A stretch of DNA of 64,000 bases from Brachybacterium halotolerans (GTDB lineage: Bacteria > Actinomycetota > Actinomycetes > Actinomycetales > Dermabacteraceae): assembly GCF_016623465.1 (NCBI RefSeq), contig NZ_JAEDAJ010000001.1:627963-691962 (forward strand), written 5' to 3'. The notes under the pieces were generated by a model. The model saw only the letters and a list, made by a program, of their open reading frames with translations. It was not told the DNA's origin and ran no database searches. Positions 46,766 through 55,461 of this stretch are shown one piece after another. The translations under genes and the position numbers were made by a program. How positions within the stretch are numbered: position 1 is the stretch's first letter; the number at the start of each line of letters is the position of its first letter.

Positions 46766-48679
46766 TTAGAAGGTTCCAACCACTTCGAACCCGAGTTGCC
46801 TGAGTTTTTCGGACGTGGCGTGCACGTCAGCCACTTCCTTCTGGGGGATCACGATGTCGAGTTCTGACCTTGCCCGAGAACACCCGACATAGAAGAGCCG
46901 GTAGGCAGCTAGCAAACCCTCGATCGCCGACAGTTTGAAGAGCTTTTTTGCGTGCGTCACCCCAGGCCTCTCGAGATACGCGCCATATGACTCCCCGTAG
47001 AGTTCGACAATTAAATCAGAATCGTTCAACTCATCCGCGACAATCCGAGCCTGCGCGGTGATCACTTCTGCGAACGCCGGAAAAGTCTCCTTATTCAGCT
47101 TTGAGATGTCCACGCCGATCACGTCTTTTGCTGAACGGAACAACTCGGACAGCTTTCCGTAAAGCCCTTCCAGGGAGTCGAGGTTCAGGTCGTATCTTGG
47201 CCAGAGGTCGAATAGGGACCTCATGCGCACCACCGGTGACGTACTCGTCTCCGCAATGAACACCACTTTCTCGTGGCTCTCGCCCTTGACTCCGTGCTGA
47301 GTCGAGCGAGTAGGTGATGAGCGAAAGTCGAAAACGTTGCGCACCTGCTGGAACGGGACCAGCATGATCGCGTCGTAGTCTGCATTGCCCAAGTAGTCGC
47401 TGACATCCGCAGCCCGGGTGACCGAAAGATTTGAGAGCGTTTCGAGCACATCTTTGATACTCGAAGTGCCGTTACGCATCACTTCAAAAAGCACGCCAAG
47501 TTGATTCGCAAGTCGTTCCTTGTCCTCATGAACACGGAGTGTGAAATCACCGAAATCTTTTGAATGTGCACGCAGCGTGGTGATCACAGTTCCGACGTGA
47601 CCACGTGTATGTTCAGATTCGAGATCAAGCAGGCCATATAGGAGCCGAATTAGAGGGTTGGGAACCTTCTCCCAATCTGACTCAGTCAGCGCGGACGCTG
47701 CCGGGTATCGGGAGTTGTAGCCGTGATCAGGCATATCTTTTAGAGCGTTAAAGAGTTCGAGGCTGCCGATAGCTCCAAAGATCGACGAATTGTGAACGCT
47801 CAAAATCAAAGTATCTGGATCTGCAATCCGAGCTACGGTGTCGTCGGGCGTTGCGCAAAAGTGCACCCTTGGAACGCTGCCGCCAGCCTTGGAATCGGCA
47901 ACCTGCCGCAGGGTCTCATCGTTGTAGATGTTGTTGAGCACTGAGACGATGGCCTCAGTTGAGCGGTAGTTGACAACCTCGCGGCGTGGTACATCGAAGG
48001 CACAGATCAGAGCCTGAAAGCGTTCTGGGTCTGATTTGTAGATCTGCTGCATGCGATCCCCGTACAGATGAAGACCGGTGTCTGAACCGCGCAGGGCCTC
48101 GAAAAAGAACTCGAGTACATTAACGTCTGTGTCTTGATACTCGTCGATGATCACCCGGCGATACTTTGCACTCACTCGCCGGTAAATATTCGGATATCGC
48201 TTTGCGCAGGATGCGACGAAGGACAGCAGGTCGTCGTGCGACAGCCCCCCGCGATAGAGGGTGTTAAACGGTCGTTCGTTGTAGTAGAGCGATTCAACTG
48301 ACTCTCTAACGAGTTCGAAGGTCAGAGGATCACCCAACTCCTCGCGGTATCTCGCATTGCTTTCCTCTGTTGTGACGCTTTCCTCGGCATTTTCAATCCG
48401 AGCCTTGATCGCGTCGCCATAGATCTCAAAATAGTAAGCAACGATCTCGCGCGCTGAGAACAAGGATTGGCTGAACCTGCTCAAGAACGAGTGGATCGTG
48501 GAAACCTCGATATACGGAGAAGAGATGTCTGCCTTGAGTTCATCGGCAGCTCGATTCGTGTAGGTTACGCACAGCAACCGGTCGAGAGGACGTTCTGCCG
48601 ACCACTCGCGAACGAGGCGCTTAATCTCCGTGCTCTTACCGCTACCTGCGGGCGCGTTGACAAGCTGCAACTGGCTCAT
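46766..48679 (-). CDS. UvrD/PcrA-like superfamily-1 helicase, GajB-like
   Basis: 637 aa from ATG 48679, overlapping the stop of the nuclease gene (ATGA). All SF1A motifs are visible: I APAGSGKST (residues 9-17), Ia TYTNRAADEL (39-48), II IIDEYQDTD (177-185), III GDRMQQIY (207-214), IV NYRS (237-240), V TQHGVKGESHEKVVFI, and VI FYVGCSRAR (about 596-604). The Gabija helicase GajB is the same type but about 490 aa, so this one is longer. The pairing and gene order (nuclease first, helicase second) fit Gabija, and class 2 OLD nucleases are in general found beside such helicases. Low GC relative to the flanks. Predicted role: antiphage defence as a complex with the nuclease. Confidence 0.85.
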   Translation of the reverse strand: MSQLQLVNAPAGSGKSTEIKRLVREWSAERPLDRLLCVTYTNRAADELKADISSPYIEVSTIHSFLSRFSQSLFSAREIVAYYFEIYGDAIKARIENAEESVTTEESNARYREELGDPLTFELVRESVESLYYNERPFNTLYRGGLSHDDLLSFVASCAKRYPNIYRRVSAKYRRVIIDEYQDTDVNVLEFFFEALRGSDTGLHLYGDRMQQIYKSDPERFQALICAFDVPRREVVNYRSTEAIVSVLNNIYNDETLRQVADSKAGGSVPRVHFCATPDDTVARIADPDTLILSVHNSSIFGAIGSLELFNALKDMPDHGYNSRYPAASALTESDWEKVPNPLIRLLYGLLDLESEHTRGHVGTVITTLRAHSKDFGDFTLRVHEDKERLANQLGVLFEVMRNGTSSIKDVLETLSNLSVTRAADVSDYLGNADYDAIMLVPFQQVRNVFDFRSSPTRSTQHGVKGESHEKVVFIAETSTSPVVRMRSLFDLWPRYDLNLDSLEGLYGKLSELFRSAKDVIGVDISKLNKETFPAFAEVITAQARIVADELNDSDLIVELYGESYGAYLERPGVTHAKKLFKLSAIEGLLAAYRLFYVGCSRARSELDIVIPQKEVADVHATSEKLRQLGFEVVGTF

Positions 48680-50781
48680 GATTCTAGCCACTGGAGTGCA
48701 GAGGAGATATACGGTGGAACTGTCTTCATCAGTTCCGGTTTGAGGAGCAGAGAATACATGAAGTCGGTCTTCTGGTTCGATGTTGACAAGACGATCTCTC
48801 GGATTGTCGGAGACTCCGGTTCTCGGGGTATCGAGAATTTCAACCCAGAATCCTCGCGGTACTGTTTCCAATCTTCTTGGGTCCGAGGCGACCAGACATC
48901 CGCATTCAGCAAGACAGCAAGGATCGCCTCTTCGAAAGTGCGTGCGTAGCCTTCACGTCCTGACTGGAAAGCGACGGCTGCTGACTGCGCGTCAGGCATC
49001 GGTGCTACTCCTGTGTCTGGTGAAACTTTCCCAAGCAGGTTTTCGATCGTTAGCGTCTTCACGCCCTCGGGTTCAGTAGCCGCGCTTTCTTCGCCGAAAA
49101 GGGCGTTCAATGTTGCATTGGTCGAGCGGAGCGGTTTTAGTTCATCGAAGCTTGAAGTCACGCTCGACTTATCGTAATCAGTATCGGTAATTACCACTGT
49201 TTTTAGGCGAAGCGCGTCGACAACGAGCGGTTTGTACACATGAGCGTAAGCGCCGCCAACCTGAACATATGAGATGTACTGGGCTCGGAGGCTCGAGAGT
49301 TCTGGAAGTTCTCGGATTAGGGCCTGAATGTACATTCGCTCAGTGTCGCCTTCATACATGATGACTTTGTCAGCGAAGAGCAGGTCGGAAAAATTGATCG
49401 CATACAGGAAGCTAAATAGTCGTTGCGTTTCTGATGACTTTCCTGCAATCTCGGCGGTGTGAAAGTCCCGCAGATCGACTATGCGGCATCCATGGTCTTC
49501 AGATTTGAGGACGCGGAGCTGCTCAATTCCGCTTGCCCTCACGATCTCGCTCGAGTGCGATGTGACGGCCGCTTGAAGTCCTCCAACCTTCTCAACCCTC
49601 GACAGAAGATGTTTGATGAAGGCGCTTTGCATCTGCGGGTGCATGTGCGACTCTGGTTCCTCAAGAACCAACAGGTTTACTAGATATCCATTCTCGTCAC
49701 TAGCGGCCGATCGAATGAATGACTCGGCTTCAAGATGCAAGTAGATGAGGTTGCTGTAGCCCAAACCTTGGGAGGCCTCGCCCAATGGAACGCCCGCCCC
49801 GAGGTAGCGAGTCTGCATTGCTCGCGCAATCATTTGGACAGCATGGTCCTCGGTCACATGGAAATCCAGGAAGAGGTCATTCTGTTTCGATCCGTTCGTG
49901 TTCGAGATTGACTCGATGACCGCGTTTAGGCTCTTAAGCGCTTCGTCGGCCATTACTTCACGAATCTTTAAGCCCTGAATCGCTGATAGCACCTGGTCGG
50001 GCAGCTTAGAGAGAATCTCTAGCCAGTTCTCATCCTCTTTCGCAACCTCGATTAGGCGCTGGTTCAGTCCGCCTGACTTATCTTCGTTGATGTCATCGAG
50101 GGCTCGCGACGCCTTTACTGCTCGGAAGTTGATCAGTCGCTTGAGATTCTTGTGCGTTCCCATGGGGAGGATGTTGGTGTAGCTCTCATCTGCGAAGAAC
50201 ACTTCCGACCTGGAGCAGTCAACGAGCGAAGCATCGACCTTTGCCTGGAGTACAAGGAACTCTGATGAGCCTGGCTTGGCGTCGTTCGCAGATGTCCAGC
50301 CGCAACTATCTATGGTCTTCTTGATGTCGGGATAGAGTTCGACGTAGGCGGCGATCAGGCCATCTCGCCTCGCGGAGAAGCGAAACTGGAAGTAAAATGA
50401 ACTCTTTGTTGATTCCAAGTCCATCAAGTAGTCTGCGAATTCGCGAATGTCGTCAGAGGCTCTGTCATACTTCACTTCGAGGCGAACATCAACCGCTGGA
50501 ACCTGTTCAAGAAGGTCTTCTTGCTCTAGGAAACCTCGATACGCATCCTCACCTTTAACCGCTGCATCGACGAGGGCTTTGAACCACTCATGACGAGCTG
50601 ATGCGCTGAGATCCTCGGCCCGGAGGCTCCCTTCCCCTCCAAGCACGACGCGCAGAAGATCGATGAGAGAGGTCTTGCCCGAGTTGTTGGCACCAGCGAG
50701 AATGGTTGTTCCATCCTCAAACTTGATGTTCTGTGCTTTGAATCGACGGTAACCATCGATGTAGATCGAGCTGACCTTCAT
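48676..50781 (-). CDS. OLD-family ATP-dependent endonuclease (ABC ATPase + TOPRIM), GajA-like
   Basis: 701 aa from ATG 50781, preceded by AGGAG. The N-terminal ABC-type ATPase has Walker A GANNSGKTS (30-38), a signature-like SQGLGYSN (337-344), Walker B with LVLEEPESHMHP (371-382) and an H-loop SHS (408-410). The C-terminal TOPRIM nuclease has the metal-binding Glu in YEGDTE (476-481) and the DTD pair (533-535). A further 160 residues follow. GajA from Bacillus is about 580 aa, so this is an extended class 2 OLD protein. The coupled helicase makes a Gabija-type system the best reading; another OLD-helicase defence family is possible. Codon use and GC differ clearly from the flanking genes. 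Confidence 0.87.
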   Translation of the reverse strand: MKVSSIYIDGYRRFKAQNIKFEDGTTILAGANNSGKTSLIDLLRVVLGGEGSLRAEDLSASARHEWFKALVDAAVKGEDAYRGFLEQEDLLEQVPAVDVRLEVKYDRASDDIREFADYLMDLESTKSSFYFQFRFSARRDGLIAAYVELYPDIKKTIDSCGWTSANDAKPGSSEFLVLQAKVDASLVDCSRSEVFFADESYTNILPMGTHKNLKRLINFRAVKASRALDDINEDKSGGLNQRLIEVAKEDENWLEILSKLPDQVLSAIQGLKIREVMADEALKSLNAVIESISNTNGSKQNDLFLDFHVTEDHAVQMIARAMQTRYLGAGVPLGEASQGLGYSNLIYLHLEAESFIRSAASDENGYLVNLLVLEEPESHMHPQMQSAFIKHLLSRVEKVGGLQAAVTSHSSEIVRASGIEQLRVLKSEDHGCRIVDLRDFHTAEIAGKSSETQRLFSFLYAINFSDLLFADKVIMYEGDTERMYIQALIRELPELSSLRAQYISYVQVGGAYAHVYKPLVVDALRLKTVVITDTDYDKSSVTSSFDELKPLRSTNATLNALFGEESAATEPEGVKTLTIENLLGKVSPDTGVAPMPDAQSAAVAFQSGREGYARTFEEAILAVLLNADVWSPRTQEDWKQYREDSGLKFSIPREPESPTIREIVLSTSNQKTDFMYSLLLKPELMKTVPPYISSALQWLES

Positions 50782-50981
50782 TGTTTGCTCCTGCCGAAGT
50801 CTCCACACTTGTCCTGAAACCGGCCAGCTCTATCATCAAGGTCCTCGGCAGAACCTTGGTCGGCCTCGACCGGGGTTAGCGCGTGGTACTTGCTCTGAAG
50901 CTCTCCATGTTCATCTCCGTCTGATTATGACAGGAACCCTGCTCTGCGGTGTAGCTTTCGGGCTTCCCCTTCGGCTCGTCG

Positions 50982-51336
50982 CTAGAGCTGCTGAGCTCTG
51001 TCGATCTTGCGCTGATGCTGCCGCTCCGGCCGTGATGCCGACTGCTGCGCGACGCGTCTGGCGCGTGCGAGCGCTGCCAGTGCTGCTCGGTGCTCGGATG
51101 CCTGGTCTGCGGTCGTGACGGCCTTGGCTTCACCCAGCGGTGCTGGGCCAGTGATCTCGTGGCGGTAGCGGTATAGCGCGACCGTGGCGGCGTGTGCCTC
51201 CCACCGCTCTCGCGCTTCGGGTCGTGTACTCGGCTGCCCGAGCCGCGTCACCCATGCGGCTCCTGCTTCCTGGGCGTCGTGCAGGAGTCCGCGCGCGGCA
51301 GTCTCGATGAGCATCTGCCGTTCGGTGAGCGCGGTC
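50982..51336 (-). pseudogene. C-terminal fragment of a conjugative relaxase (TraA/MobF type)
   Basis: About 118 codons survive, reading ALTERQMLIETAARGLLHDA, WVTRLGQP, ERWEAHAATVALYRYRHEIT and GPAPLG. This is the typical C-terminal end of long actinobacterial mobilisation relaxases. The frame continues without a stop up to the IS inverted repeat at 51337, where homology is cut. The catalytic tyrosine and helicase domains are missing. An ATG at 51314 lies within the fragment but is not the native start. The 200 bp between it and the nuclease gene (50782-50981) shows no gene. Confidence 0.65.
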
Positions 51337-51361
51337 GGGACTGATGCACGGATAGGTGTCA
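51337..51361. repeat. IS left terminal inverted repeat
   Basis: Begins GGGACTGATGCACGGATAGG and continues GTGTCA. It matches the reverse complement of 52579-52603 without mismatch. It starts 7 bp past the restored orfB stop at 51369. Confidence 0.92.
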
Positions 51362-51394
51362 GTCGGGGTTAGGCCGCCAGGCTGACGGTCTGGT

Positions 51395-52228
51395 TCATGA
51401 TGGTCTCGTACTCGATGGGGTCAACCGGCCCAGCCGGCTCTGCCTGCGACGACGGTGGTAGGTCCTTTCGATCCAGGTCACGATCGCGATCCTCAGCTCG
51501 TCTCGTGTCCGCCACCGCCGACGGTTCAGGACGTTCTTCTGCAGCAACGCGAAGAACGACTCCATCGCGGCGTTGTCGCCGGCAGCACCGACCTTGCCCA
51601 TCGAGCCCACGAGTCGATGATGGTTCAGGGCATGCACGAAACTCTGGGCCCGAAACTGGGATCCTCGGTCCGAGTGCACGACGCAACCGGCGACGTCACC
51701 ACGCTTGGCCACGGCGCTGACCAGGGCGTTCACCGCGAGGCGGGCTTTCATCCGGTCGCTGATGGAGTAGCCCACGATCCGACCAGAGAACACGTCCTTG
51801 ATCGCGCAGAGGTAGAGCTTGCCCTGGTCGGTCCAGTGCTCAGTGATGTCGGTCAGCCAGCGCTCGTCGACGTGATCGGCGGTGAAGTTCCGCTTGACCA
51901 GGTCGTCGTGCACGGGCGGGCCGGGGCGTTTCCCGTTCTTGCCCCGCTTCTTCCCGAACACCGACCACCAGTGATTGTCCCGGCAGATCCGCCAGGCGGT
52001 CCGCTCACACATGCGTTGACCAGCGGTCTCCGTTTCGCCGGCGAGGAATCGGTAGCCGAACTCGGGATCGTCCCGGTGGGCGTCGAACAAAGCGTTGGCC
52101 CGGTGGGCTTCGATCAGCTCAGACGGGGTGACGTGCTGTTGCCGCCAGCGGTAGTAGGGCTGGCGGGAGAGCTTCAGGACCCGCAGGGACACCGCGACGC
52201 GGATCCCGTCGGCGGCGAGCTCGCTCAC
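51395..52228 (-). CDS. IS3-family transposase orfB (DDE), C-terminal frameshift
   Basis: 277 aa. An rve/DDE integrase core with HTH_21 N-terminus: Asp in WLTDITEHWT, Asp in VVHSDRGSQF, Glu in DNAAMESFFALLQ, and the trailing NRRRW. At the extreme end RLGRLTP is followed by SSTRPS and a stop. One added base in the G run at 51417-51420 would instead give LTPIEYETIMNQTVSLAA and a stop at 51369, which is the expected family ending. So orfB carries a -1 frameshift (real or sequencing), costing about the last 15 residues. Confidence 0.9.
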   Translation of the reverse strand: MSELAADGIRVAVSLRVLKLSRQPYYRWRQQHVTPSELIEAHRANALFDAHRDDPEFGYRFLAGETETAGQRMCERTAWRICRDNHWWSVFGKKRGKNGKRPGPPVHDDLVKRNFTADHVDERWLTDITEHWTDQGKLYLCAIKDVFSGRIVGYSISDRMKARLAVNALVSAVAKRGDVAGCVVHSDRGSQFRAQSFVHALNHHRLVGSMGKVGAAGDNAAMESFFALLQKNVLNRRRWRTRDELRIAIVTWIERTYHRRRRQSRLGRLTPSSTRPS

Positions 52229-52533
52229 GAGCGGGTAGAACCTTTTCCCGGCAGGTTCGCCTGGGAAAGGTATGCCGCTGCGCGGCGCAGGACCTCGTTC
52301 TCCTGCTCGAGGAGGCGGTTTCGTCGCCGAAGGTCGCGGAGCTCGGTCGAGTCTTCACGGGTCTTCCCGGGCCGGTTGCCGTCCTCGACGTCGGCCTGGC
52401 GCATCCAGTTCGTCAGGCAGGATTCCGAGATCCCGAAGTCCTTCGCGATCGTCGAGAGCTTCTGGCCAGGTTCACGGTTCCTCGCGACGCGGACCACGTC
52501 ATCACGGAACTCCTGGGGATAGGGAGCGGGCAT
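52225..52533 (-). CDS. IS3-family transposase orfA (HTH)
   Basis: 102 aa from ATG 52533 (ATG 52542 also possible), with a GGAAGG site. A helix-turn-helix (YPQEFRDDVVRVARNREPGQ, IAKDFGISESCLTNWMRQAD) is followed by a leucine-zipper-like LRDLRRRNRLLEQENEVLRR. It overlaps orfB by 4 nt. Typical IS3 OrfA; the fused transposase would arise by frameshifting or coupling. Confidence 0.93.
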   Translation of the reverse strand: MPAPYPQEFRDDVVRVARNREPGQKLSTIAKDFGISESCLTNWMRQADVEDGNRPGKTREDSTELRDLRRRNRLLEQENEVLRRAAAYLSQANLPGKGSTRS

Positions 52534-52578
52534 GGTGCACATCCTTCCCTGCGGCGCTCCACAACGCCACAGATCATG

Positions 52579-52603
52579 TGACACCTATCCGTGCATCAGT
52601 CCC
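52579..52603. repeat. IS right terminal inverted repeat, followed by a run of C
   Basis: Exact inverted copy of the left repeat. The last bases merge into a run of 11 C (52601-52611), so the outermost repeat base and any target duplication are hard to place. Confidence 0.9.
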
Positions 52604-53451
52604 CCCCCCCCGGCGCACATGAACCGTTGCTCGATGTCGACGTATGGGAACGAGTGCAACGCATTCTGGACGCTCGGGGGCTTGCCTCCGAACGACGCCG
52701 CACCCATGACCACTACCTCAAGGGGTCACTGTTCTGCGGTTCGTTCGGGTCACGGATGCAGCTCGACTTCCCGACCAACAGTCAGGGCATCCGATATGCA
52801 TACTTCGTCTGCTCTGGGCGAGCGTCAAAACGGAAGCGCTGCACCCGGCGGGCGGTGCCCGTGGGGACCGTGGAGAAGCTGGTCGCCGACTGCTACCGGG
52901 ACATCTCCATCACCGAGGCGCAGTACACCGCGCTGGCTGCGCAAGTCGAGGCGGCGTTCGATGAGCGGCTGGCCTCGAAGTCCTCCGAGATCGCGGAACT
53001 CATGTCTACCCGTAAGCGCCTCCAAGACGAGAGCGAGAAGCTGCTCGCCGCGCACTTCGCCGACGCCATCGACCTGGACACCCTCAAACGACACCAAGAC
53101 CGCATCCGCACGGGGCTGGCCGACATCGACCGACGTCTCACCCAGGAGCACGAGGGCAGCGAAGGAACACGGCAGCATCTCACCGCTGCGCTGCGCCTGC
53201 TGATCGACTGCGCCACTATGTACGCGCGCACCGATGACCACGGCAGGCGTCTCGCGAACCAAGCACTGACCAGCGGCATCGACATCGGGGAGGACGGCGA
53301 GGCCACGATCCGCCTCGCCGAACCCCTCGCGTCGATCACCGAACCTGAGACATCTTCCGATGTCTCAGGTTCTAGTACGTCGCACAGAGTGCCCGCGACA
53401 GGATTCGAACCTACGACCTTCTGCTCCGGAGGCAGACGCTCTATCCACTGA
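52604..53451 (+). pseudogene. Large serine recombinase, C-terminal fragment
   Basis: Starting with GAHEPLLDVDVWERVQRILD and RRTHDHYLKGSLFCGSFGS, this is the end of the recombinase domain plus the zinc-ribbon region, although the usual second Cys of CGxC is Ser. A coiled-coil stretch (LMSTRKRLQDESEKLLAAHF and onward) follows. The catalytic resolvase domain is absent, cut by the IS right end. At the 3' end the frame runs through a hairpin and antisense through tRNA-Arg, so the last 30 or so codons are not native protein. Its place next to a tRNA suits the integrase of the island. Confidence 0.8.
53341..53372. terminator. Perfect 14-bp hairpin between recombinase fragment and tRNA-Arg
   Basis: GAACCTGAGACATC, a 4-nt loop TTCC, then GATGTCTCAGGTTC. 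It ends 18 bp from the tRNA 3' end. It could terminate tRNA transcription (minus strand) or recombinase transcription (plus strand), or be part of an attachment site. No T-run on either side. Confidence 0.55.
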
Positions 53452-53462
53452 GCTACGCGGGC
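53390..53462 (-). tRNA. tRNA-Arg (anticodon CCG)
   Basis: 73 nt with acceptor stem GCCCGCG/CGCGGGC, D arm TAGCTCAGTGGATAGAGC, anticodon stem TCTGC/GCAGA with loop CTCCGGA (anticodon CCG, reading CGG), and T arm GGTTCGAATCC. The 3' CCA is not encoded (the discriminator A is followed by CTC). The gene is intact and marks the right edge of the accessory island, whose sequence lies on its 3' side. Confidence 0.95.
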
Positions 53463-53567
53463 GGACCGTGACAGTCTAGCGCGAGGACCCCGTCGTCCGC
53501 GCCCCGAGCCGGGGCGCGCGGCGCGAGTGAGGCACAGGTCTCAGCGCCGCCGGAGGGCGCCGGCCGC

Positions 53568-54632
53568 TCAGACGGCGAAGCCCGCGGGCAGCGGCAGCTG
53601 CGCGCCGTGGAGCACGGCCGAGGGATCGGCGGCGATCTGCAGGCCGCTGGGCGAGGCGCCGCCGCGCACCAGCAGGTCGCCGACCGCGGCGATCATCGCG
53701 CCGTTGTCGGTGCACAGCCGGATCGGCGGGATGCGCAGCTCGACGCCCGCGGCGTCGCAGCGCTCCTGGGCGACGGCGCGCAGCCGCTGGTTCGCGGCGA
53801 CTCCCCCGACGATGACCAGGGTGTCGAGTCCCTTCTCCTCGATGGCGCGCAGCGCCTTCGTGACCAGGACGTCCACGACGGCCTGCTCGAAGGAGGCGGC
53901 GATGTCCGCGACGGGCACTTCCTCGCCCGCACGCTCGAGGGACTCGACAGTGCGCGCCACGGCCGTCTTCAGCCCCGAGAAGGAGAAGACGTACGGCTGA
54001 TCGCCCGGGCGCAGCATGGCACGGGGGAAGGAGAAGGCCTCCGGGTCCCCGCCGACGGCCGCCTTCGAGATCGCGGGGCCGCCCGGGTAGCCGAGGCCGA
54101 GCAGGCGCGAGACCTTGTCGAAGGCCTCGCCGGCGGCGTCGTCGAGGGTGTCGCCGAGGTGCTCGATGGGGTCGGCGACCAGGTCCTTCACGTGGAGGAT
54201 CGAGGTGTGCCCGCCGGAGACGATGAGGATGATCGACTGCGCGGGCAGCGGGCCGTGCTCGAGGGTGTCGGCCGCGGCATGTCCGGCGAGGTGGTGCACC
54301 CCGTACAGCGGGACCCCGAGGGACCAGGCGACGGACTTCGCGGCGGCCAGTCCCACGTGCACCGCGGTCGCGAGACCGGGACCGGAGGTCGCGGCGACGT
54401 GCGTGATGTCGCGCAGCTCGACGCCCGCGTCGTGCAGGGCGATGCGCAGGGTGGGGACGGCCGCCTCGAGATGGGCGCGGGCCGCGATCTCGGGGACCAC
54501 TCCCCCGAACTCGGCGTGCTGGGAGGCGCTCGACGCGAGGCCCTGGCCGAGCAGGACGCCGTCGCTGACGATCCCGAAGCCGGTCTCGTCGCACGAGGAC
54601 TCGACGCCCAGGACGACGGGGACGGTGCTCAT
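53568..54632 (-). CDS. tsaD: tRNA N6-adenosine threonylcarbamoyltransferase
   Basis: 354 aa. Kae1/Qri7/TsaD ASKHA-fold enzyme: [11 protein letters not shown] at the N-terminus, the metal-binding HLAGH in [37 protein letters not shown] and [12 protein letters not shown]. It transfers the threonylcarbamoyl group made by the Sua5 protein (25.8-26.9 kb) to A37 of ANN-decoding tRNAs. The usual neighbours tsaB/tsaE/rimI would lie upstream but are absent here; an M23 peptidase precedes it. Confidence 0.96.
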   Translation of the reverse strand: MSTVPVVLGVESSCDETGFGIVSDGVLLGQGLASSASQHAEFGGVVPEIAARAHLEAAVPTLRIALHDAGVELRDITHVAATSGPGLATAVHVGLAAAKSVAWSLGVPLYGVHHLAGHAAADTLEHGPLPAQSIILIVSGGHTSILHVKDLVADPIEHLGDTLDDAAGEAFDKVSRLLGLGYPGGPAISKAAVGGDPEAFSFPRAMLRPGDQPYVFSFSGLKTAVARTVESLERAGEEVPVADIAASFEQAVVDVLVTKALRAIEEKGLDTLVIVGGVAANQRLRAVAQERCDAAGVELRIPPIRLCTDNGAMIAAVGDLLVRGGASPSGLQIAADPSAVLHGAQLPLPAGFAV

Positions 54633-54678
54633 AGGACCCTCCCGTCGGAGGTCGCGGGGACGGCCGCGCGCATCGAGG

Positions 54679-55461
54679 TCACTTGAACAGCGACATCGGG
54701 TTCGAGTAGGTGCCGGACTCGTCCATCTTCGCGAAGTGCAGGTGGCAGCCGGTGGAGCGGCCGGTCGAGCCGACCTCCCCGATGACGTCGCCCTGCTCGA
54801 CCTTCGCGCCCACGCTCGTCTTGAACGAGGAGAGGTGGTAGTAGCCGGTGATGACGCCGTCGCCGTGGTCGATCTTCACGCGGTTGCCGGAGGCCGAGTT
54901 GTGCTCGACGGCGACCACGGTGCCGGCGGCCGCTGCGTGCACGTCGGTGCCGCAGGCCGCGCCGAAGTCAACGCCGTCGTGCATGATCCGCGTGTGCAGC
55001 ACCGGGTGGACGCGCTCGCCGTACGGGGAGGTGATCCGGGCGTTGACCGGGTGGATGAAGCCCTCGTCGGACTCGCCGCCGAGGGCCTCGATGGCCTCCG
55101 CGTTGGGCGAGGTCTCCACGGAGAGGTCACCGGTGGTCTCCTGGGAGGACGACGCGTTCGACGCGGCGTCGGCGCCCTTCGCGTCGGAGCCCGCGGTGGC
55201 CGTGGCGATGGAGACCGGGGCGAGCTGGGTGCTCGCGGACTTCGCCTGCGCGGCGGACTGGCCGCCGTTGATGGTGGGCAGCGGAGCGGACTGGCCGCCC
55301 GCGCTCGCGGACGCGAGGGGGAAGGCGATGGTGGCGGTCGCGAGCGCGCCGAGCACGCCGACCTTCAGCACACCGGCCTGCACTGCCGAGTCACGATGGG
55401 AGGCGCTGCCTGTGCGCAGCGTCCGGACGTGTGCCCGGCCGAGGGCGCGATGATTCGCCAC
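54679..55461 (-). CDS. M23-family (LytM) murein endopeptidase, secreted
   Basis: 260 aa. A basic N-terminus and hydrophobic segment ([26 protein letters not shown]) form a signal peptide. An Ala/Ser/Thr linker follows, then a LytM domain at about residues 140-260: [23 protein letters not shown] (zinc-binding HxxxD), YYHLSSF, and the second zinc motif HLHF. All zinc ligands appear present, so it should cleave peptidoglycan cross-links. It is flanked by a 288-bp leader that does not match the c-di-AMP riboswitch often seen before actinobacterial wall hydrolases. Confidence 0.9.
   Translation of the reverse strand: MANHRALGRAHVRTLRTGSASHRDSAVQAGVLKVGVLGALATATIAFPLASASAGGQSAPLPTINGGQSAAQAKSASTQLAPVSIATATAGSDAKGADAASNASSSQETTGDLSVETSPNAEAIEALGGESDEGFIHPVNARITSPYGERVHPVLHTRIMHDGVDFGAACGTDVHAAAAGTVVAVEHNSASGNRVKIDHGDGVITGYYHLSSFKTSVGAKVEQGDVIGEVGSTGRSTGCHLHFAKMDESGTYSNPMSLFK

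Larger units (their letters stand above)
51337..52603 (-). mobile_element. IS3-family insertion sequence, about 1267 bp
   Basis: Two overlapping ORFs (orfA, orfB) are bounded by perfect inverted repeats of at least 24-25 bp at 51337-51361 and 52579-52603. Length and organisation fit IS3. I see no target-site duplication (GGTC-type bases on the left, poly-C on the right). The flanks are two unrelated truncated genes in opposite orientations, which suggests deletion or recombination at the element's edges. Confidence 0.92.
46380..53390. mobile_element. Degenerate integrative/conjugative element beside tRNA-Arg
   Basis: From just after the otsA-otsB terminator to the 3' end of tRNA-Arg the region holds only accessory genes: a small HTH protein, a Gabija-type pair, a relaxase fragment, an IS3-family element and a serine-recombinase fragment. 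Base composition of 46.7-50.9 kb is far lower in GC than the flanks, with many A/T-ending codons. The truncated relaxase and recombinase suggest a former mobile element now immobile. I found no direct repeat of the tRNA 3' end near 46.3-46.7 kb, so the exact left boundary is inferred. Confidence 0.75.

Noticed and set aside
50927-51133. Small ORFs on both strands between the nuclease gene and the IS
   Set aside because: Only the relaxase C-terminal frame (50982-51336) shows recognisable family sequence; the others are its shadows.
53391-53451. Protein tail VPATGFEPTTF at the end of the recombinase frame
   Set aside because: It is the antisense translation of tRNA-Arg, a well-known annotation artefact, not part of the recombinase.
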